Assembly: GCA_963674895.2 (NCBI GenBank)
Contig: CAXXCY010000003.1
Coordinates: forward strand, 1,302,001-1,366,000
Reading direction: 5' to 3'
Length of the DNA: 64,000 bases
DNA from: CAXXOK01 sp963674895
GTDB taxonomy: Bacteria > Bacillota > Clostridia > Christensenellales > Aristaeellaceae
The notes beneath the pieces were generated by a model. The model saw only the letters and a list, made by a program, of their open reading frames with translations. It did no database searches and was not told the DNA's origin. The position numbers and the translations under genes were made by a program. Below are positions 61,656-64,000 of this stretch, piece by piece (positions within the stretch are counted from its first letter, which is position 1; each line of letters opens with the position of its first letter).

Positions 61656-64000
61656 CTAGAGTACCTGCTCCGTTCTGGCGATGATATCGTCCTGGGTCTG
61701 GCGCGAAAGCACGTTGAAAAACGCCGAATACCCCGCCACGCGCACGATCAGGTCGCGGTGCCGCTCGGGATGGACCTGCGCGTCCAAAAGCGTATCGCGG
61801 GAAACCACGTTATACTGCACATGAAAGCCGTGCAAGGTATTAAAGAAGGTTCGCAGCAGCAGCAGAAGCTTTTGCCGGTCGCGGGGCTTGTCAAGCATCG
61901 AGGGCGTTACCTTCTGGTTGAGCAGCACGCCGCCGGTGATCTTCTCCGTGGGCAGCTTGGACACGCTTTTCAAAACGCTGGTCGGGCCGTTGACGTCCGC
62001 CGAATGGGTCGGCGAGCAGCCCTCCGCCAACGGTTCGCCCCTGTGCCGCCCGTCGGGTGTGGCGCACGTGCCCGCGCCCTGCGGTACGTTCGCCGATATG
62101 GAGGAGGTCCCCGCGTAATAGCACCCGCCGATCGGGCCGCGGCCATAGCGCGTATTTTTGTATTTGGCGATCTCGTCGATATAGCTGTCGTACCCGCGCA
62201 CCACGAGCGAATCCACGGTATCGTCGTCGTTTCCGTACTTGGGCGCGGCCAGCAGCAGCTCCCGGATTCGCTCGCCCTCCCCGCCCGCAAAGTCGTTCAT
62301 CAGCGCGTCCCAAAGCGCTTTGCGCGTCACGGAGCGGTCCTCGTAGACGCATTGTTTGATTGCCGCAAGCGAATCCCCCAAATTGGCGATGCCCACCTGC
62401 AGATCGCTGATAAAGTCGTACACGGCGCCGCCTTCCTTGAGGTGTTTGCCGCGGGCGATGCAATCGTCGGTCAGGGCGGAGCAGAGGATATCCGGCACCT
62501 CCTGCTCCAGCACCATGTCCGCGCAGGAATCCAGAATGACGGCATGGCGGCAGAATTCGCGCACCAGCTCGTCCCACGCGGCCAGCACATCGTCAAACGT
62601 TTCCATATCGCGGAAATGCCTGCCGCCCTCGTATACGCGTGTGCCGCTGTCCACGTCCACGCCGCCGTTCAAAGCGATCATCAGGGTCTTCGGGAAGTTG
62701 AGGAAGCTCATGCCCGTGCAGCGGTACCCCCATTTGCCAGGTACCGCGACCTCCACGCATCCGATTGCGCTGTAGTTATACGCGTCCTCGCGCGAAACCC
62801 CCAGCGACAGAAACGACGGGATGATGATCTCATCGTTGTTGAACGCGGGCATGCCGAACCCGCAGCGGATCACCTCGATACACGCCTGCATGAAATCGTC
62901 GGAAAGCCCCGCGTGATAGCGCACGGTGAGGTTTGGCTGCGGCAGGTGGCAGCGCGCCACGGTTTTAAGCATCAGGTAGCTCAGCGCGTTGACCGCGTCC
63001 CTGCCGTCCGCCGTCTGTCCGCCGATGGTTACGTTCTGGTACAGCGGGCTGCCCGCCGAAAACCTCGTGTGCGACCAGCTGCGGATCTTGTTGACGGTGA
63101 AGGTTTTAAGCCAGAGGTTTTCCAGCAGCTCGCATGCCTGTTCCTCCCCCATCCCCCCGTTCCGGCTTTTTTCGTAGTACGGGTAGAGGTACTGGTCCAT
63201 CCGCCCGTAGGAGAGCGAATGCCCGTTGGATTCGATCTGGAGGATCACATGCATCAGCCATACGCTTTGCAGCGCCTCGTGAAAGGTATCGGCGGGCCGC
63301 ACGGGCACCTTTTTGCAGATGCGCGCGATTTCCAAAAGCTCCGCGGCGCGCTCCGGCCCCGCCTGCGCCGCCAGCTGTTCAGCCAGCGCGGCGTACCGCA
63401 GCGAAAACGCCTCCACCGCGTCCAGCACGATCAGGATCGCGCGGTAAAAATAGCTCTTCTTCAAATCCGCGAAGTCAGTCAGCCGGAGCTTTTGCTGCTG
63501 CTCACAAACACGGGTCCTGTATCCGGCCAGCCCCTCGCGCAGCAGCCGCGCATAGTCCACCGCGATATGCGCGTCGCCCGCGGTAATGTTCCCTTCGGTT
63601 TTGATGATGCCGAGGTCGTACAGCAGCCTCGACTTTTCGGGAAACGCCGCGTACCCCTTGTCCTTGAGGGTGCGCCCCTTCCAATACGGGTAGATCTCCC
63701 GCAAAACGCGCTTGCTTTCCCCGCTGATTTCAAAGCGGTCGCCGTCCCGCTTGGCAAGCGCGTCCAGCTCGTCGATCACCCAGTCCATGGCGTATTCGGG
63801 GAAAATAGGCGCGGCGCGGTCGGCCGACGCCTGGTTGCCCACGAGCAGGGTATCTTCATCGATATAGACGCTCATGTTTTCCAGCACATGCTTGAGCATA
63901 TACGCGCGGCGCAGCACAAGCTGGTCCTGCTCGTGCGCGCGGTAAGCCTCCGTCGTCAGTACAGCGCGCTCCACGCAGACGACCGGCTGCGTATCCAAAA
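61656..64000 (-). CDS. Glycyl radical enzyme 2 (PFL2/PflD-type), N-terminus beyond the right edge
   Basis: The frame is open to the window edge; the first visible residues (VCVERAVLTTEAYRAHE) match the usual N-terminal motif after roughly 15-20 missing residues. The radical Cys lies in AIGCVEVAVPGKWGYRCTG and the glycyl site in LIVRVAGYSAFF, 26 residues or so from the end. The GKWGYRCTG loop and EGNITAGDAH region place it in the PflD/YbiW-like group, whose substrates are mostly unknown. It is clearly diverged from enzyme 1. No activase is visible beside it; one could lie outside the window, or enzyme 1's activase could serve both. It heads the GRE2-DeoR-AraC gene run. Confidence 0.9.
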   Translation of the reverse strand, partial: LDTQPVVCVERAVLTTEAYRAHEQDQLVLRRAYMLKHVLENMSVYIDEDTLLVGNQASADRAAPIFPEYAMDWVIDELDALAKRDGDRFEISGESKRVLREIYPYWKGRTLKDKGYAAFPEKSRLLYDLGIIKTEGNITAGDAHIAVDYARLLREGLAGYRTRVCEQQQKLRLTDFADLKKSYFYRAILIVLDAVEAFSLRYAALAEQLAAQAGPERAAELLEIARICKKVPVRPADTFHEALQSVWLMHVILQIESNGHSLSYGRMDQYLYPYYEKSRNGGMGEEQACELLENLWLKTFTVNKIRSWSHTRFSAGSPLYQNVTIGGQTADGRDAVNALSYLMLKTVARCHLPQPNLTVRYHAGLSDDFMQACIEVIRCGFGMPAFNNDEIIIPSFLSLGVSREDAYNYSAIGCVEVAVPGKWGYRCTGMSFLNFPKTLMIALNGGVDVDSGTRVYEGGRHFRDMETFDDVLAAWDELVREFCRHAVILDSCADMVLEQEVPDILCSALTDDCIARGKHLKEGGAVYDFISDLQVGIANLGDSLAAIKQCVYEDRSVTRKALWDALMNDFAGGEGERIRELLLAAPKYGNDDDTVDSLVVRGYDSYIDEIAKYKNTRYGRGPIGGCYYAGTSSISANVPQGAGTCATPDGRHRGEPLAEGCSPTHSADVNGPTSVLKSVSKLPTEKITGGVLLNQKVTPSMLDKPRDRQKLLLLLRTFFNTLHGFHVQYNVVSRDTLLDAQVHPERHRDLIVRVAGYSAFFNVLSRQTQDDIIARTEQVL

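Overview
The window looks like chromosomal DNA of an anaerobic, gut-type member of the Clostridia (Bacillota). The reasons are a class-II GalT, YesM/YesN-type two-component genes, sortase-type PQTG surface proteins, a clostripain-family protease, two glycyl radical enzymes and many carbohydrate transporters. G+C is moderately high by eye. No tRNA, rRNA, CRISPR array, phage or transposase gene was seen. The genus cannot be named from this sequence.

Layout. 0-2.6 kb: the start of an FGGY sugar kinase (runs off the left edge) divergent from galT. 2.6-10.1 kb, minus strand: a signalling operon of a lipoprotein solute-binding protein, a hybrid sensor kinase, a response regulator with PAS, degenerate GGDEF and EAL domains, and a HEAT-repeat protein. 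10.4-13.4 kb: a secreted C11 (clostripain) protease and an AraC regulator. 13.5-17.5 kb: a TRAP transporter with a DapA/NanA-family lyase. 18-19 kb: a secreted leucine-rich-repeat protein. 19.1-24.9 kb: an oligopeptide ABC operon (oppABCDF order). 25.3-34.5 kb: a surface-protein island with two tandem beta-helix/InlB-repeat proteins and a 1,661-residue protein with six YDG repeats, all ending in PQTGD sorting signals, plus one intact and one broken gtrA. 34.6-42.4 kb: a sugar-acid catabolic operon (ABC importer, RraA-like, LamG-like, enolase-superfamily, SDR and UxuA-like proteins) divergent from its probable YesM/YesN regulators. 45.2-47.4 kb: a fused trehalose-6-phosphate synthase/phosphatase. 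47.5-48.9 kb: a deacetylase-like protein and a cupin. 49.2-59.9 kb, minus strand: a ribose-type ABC importer following a glycyl radical enzyme, its activase, an ASKHA kinase-like protein and a shikimate-dehydrogenase-like protein. 60-64 kb: AraC and DeoR regulators and a second glycyl radical enzyme that runs off the right edge.

How it fits together. Most of the window is modular uptake plus catabolism: importer, one or two unusual enzymes, and a local regulator. In all four transport operons a perfect hairpin follows the solute-binding-protein gene, presumably so that the binding protein is made in excess over the membrane parts. The most interesting candidate for an undescribed system is 49.2-59.9 kb: an eliminase-type glycyl radical enzyme with a dedicated activase, a kinase-like protein, a shikimate-dehydrogenase relative lacking the shikimate-binding serines, and a sugar-type importer, all in one direction and possibly co-transcribed. 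The second candidate is the solute-binding-protein/hybrid-kinase/c-di-GMP operon at 2.6-10.1 kb.
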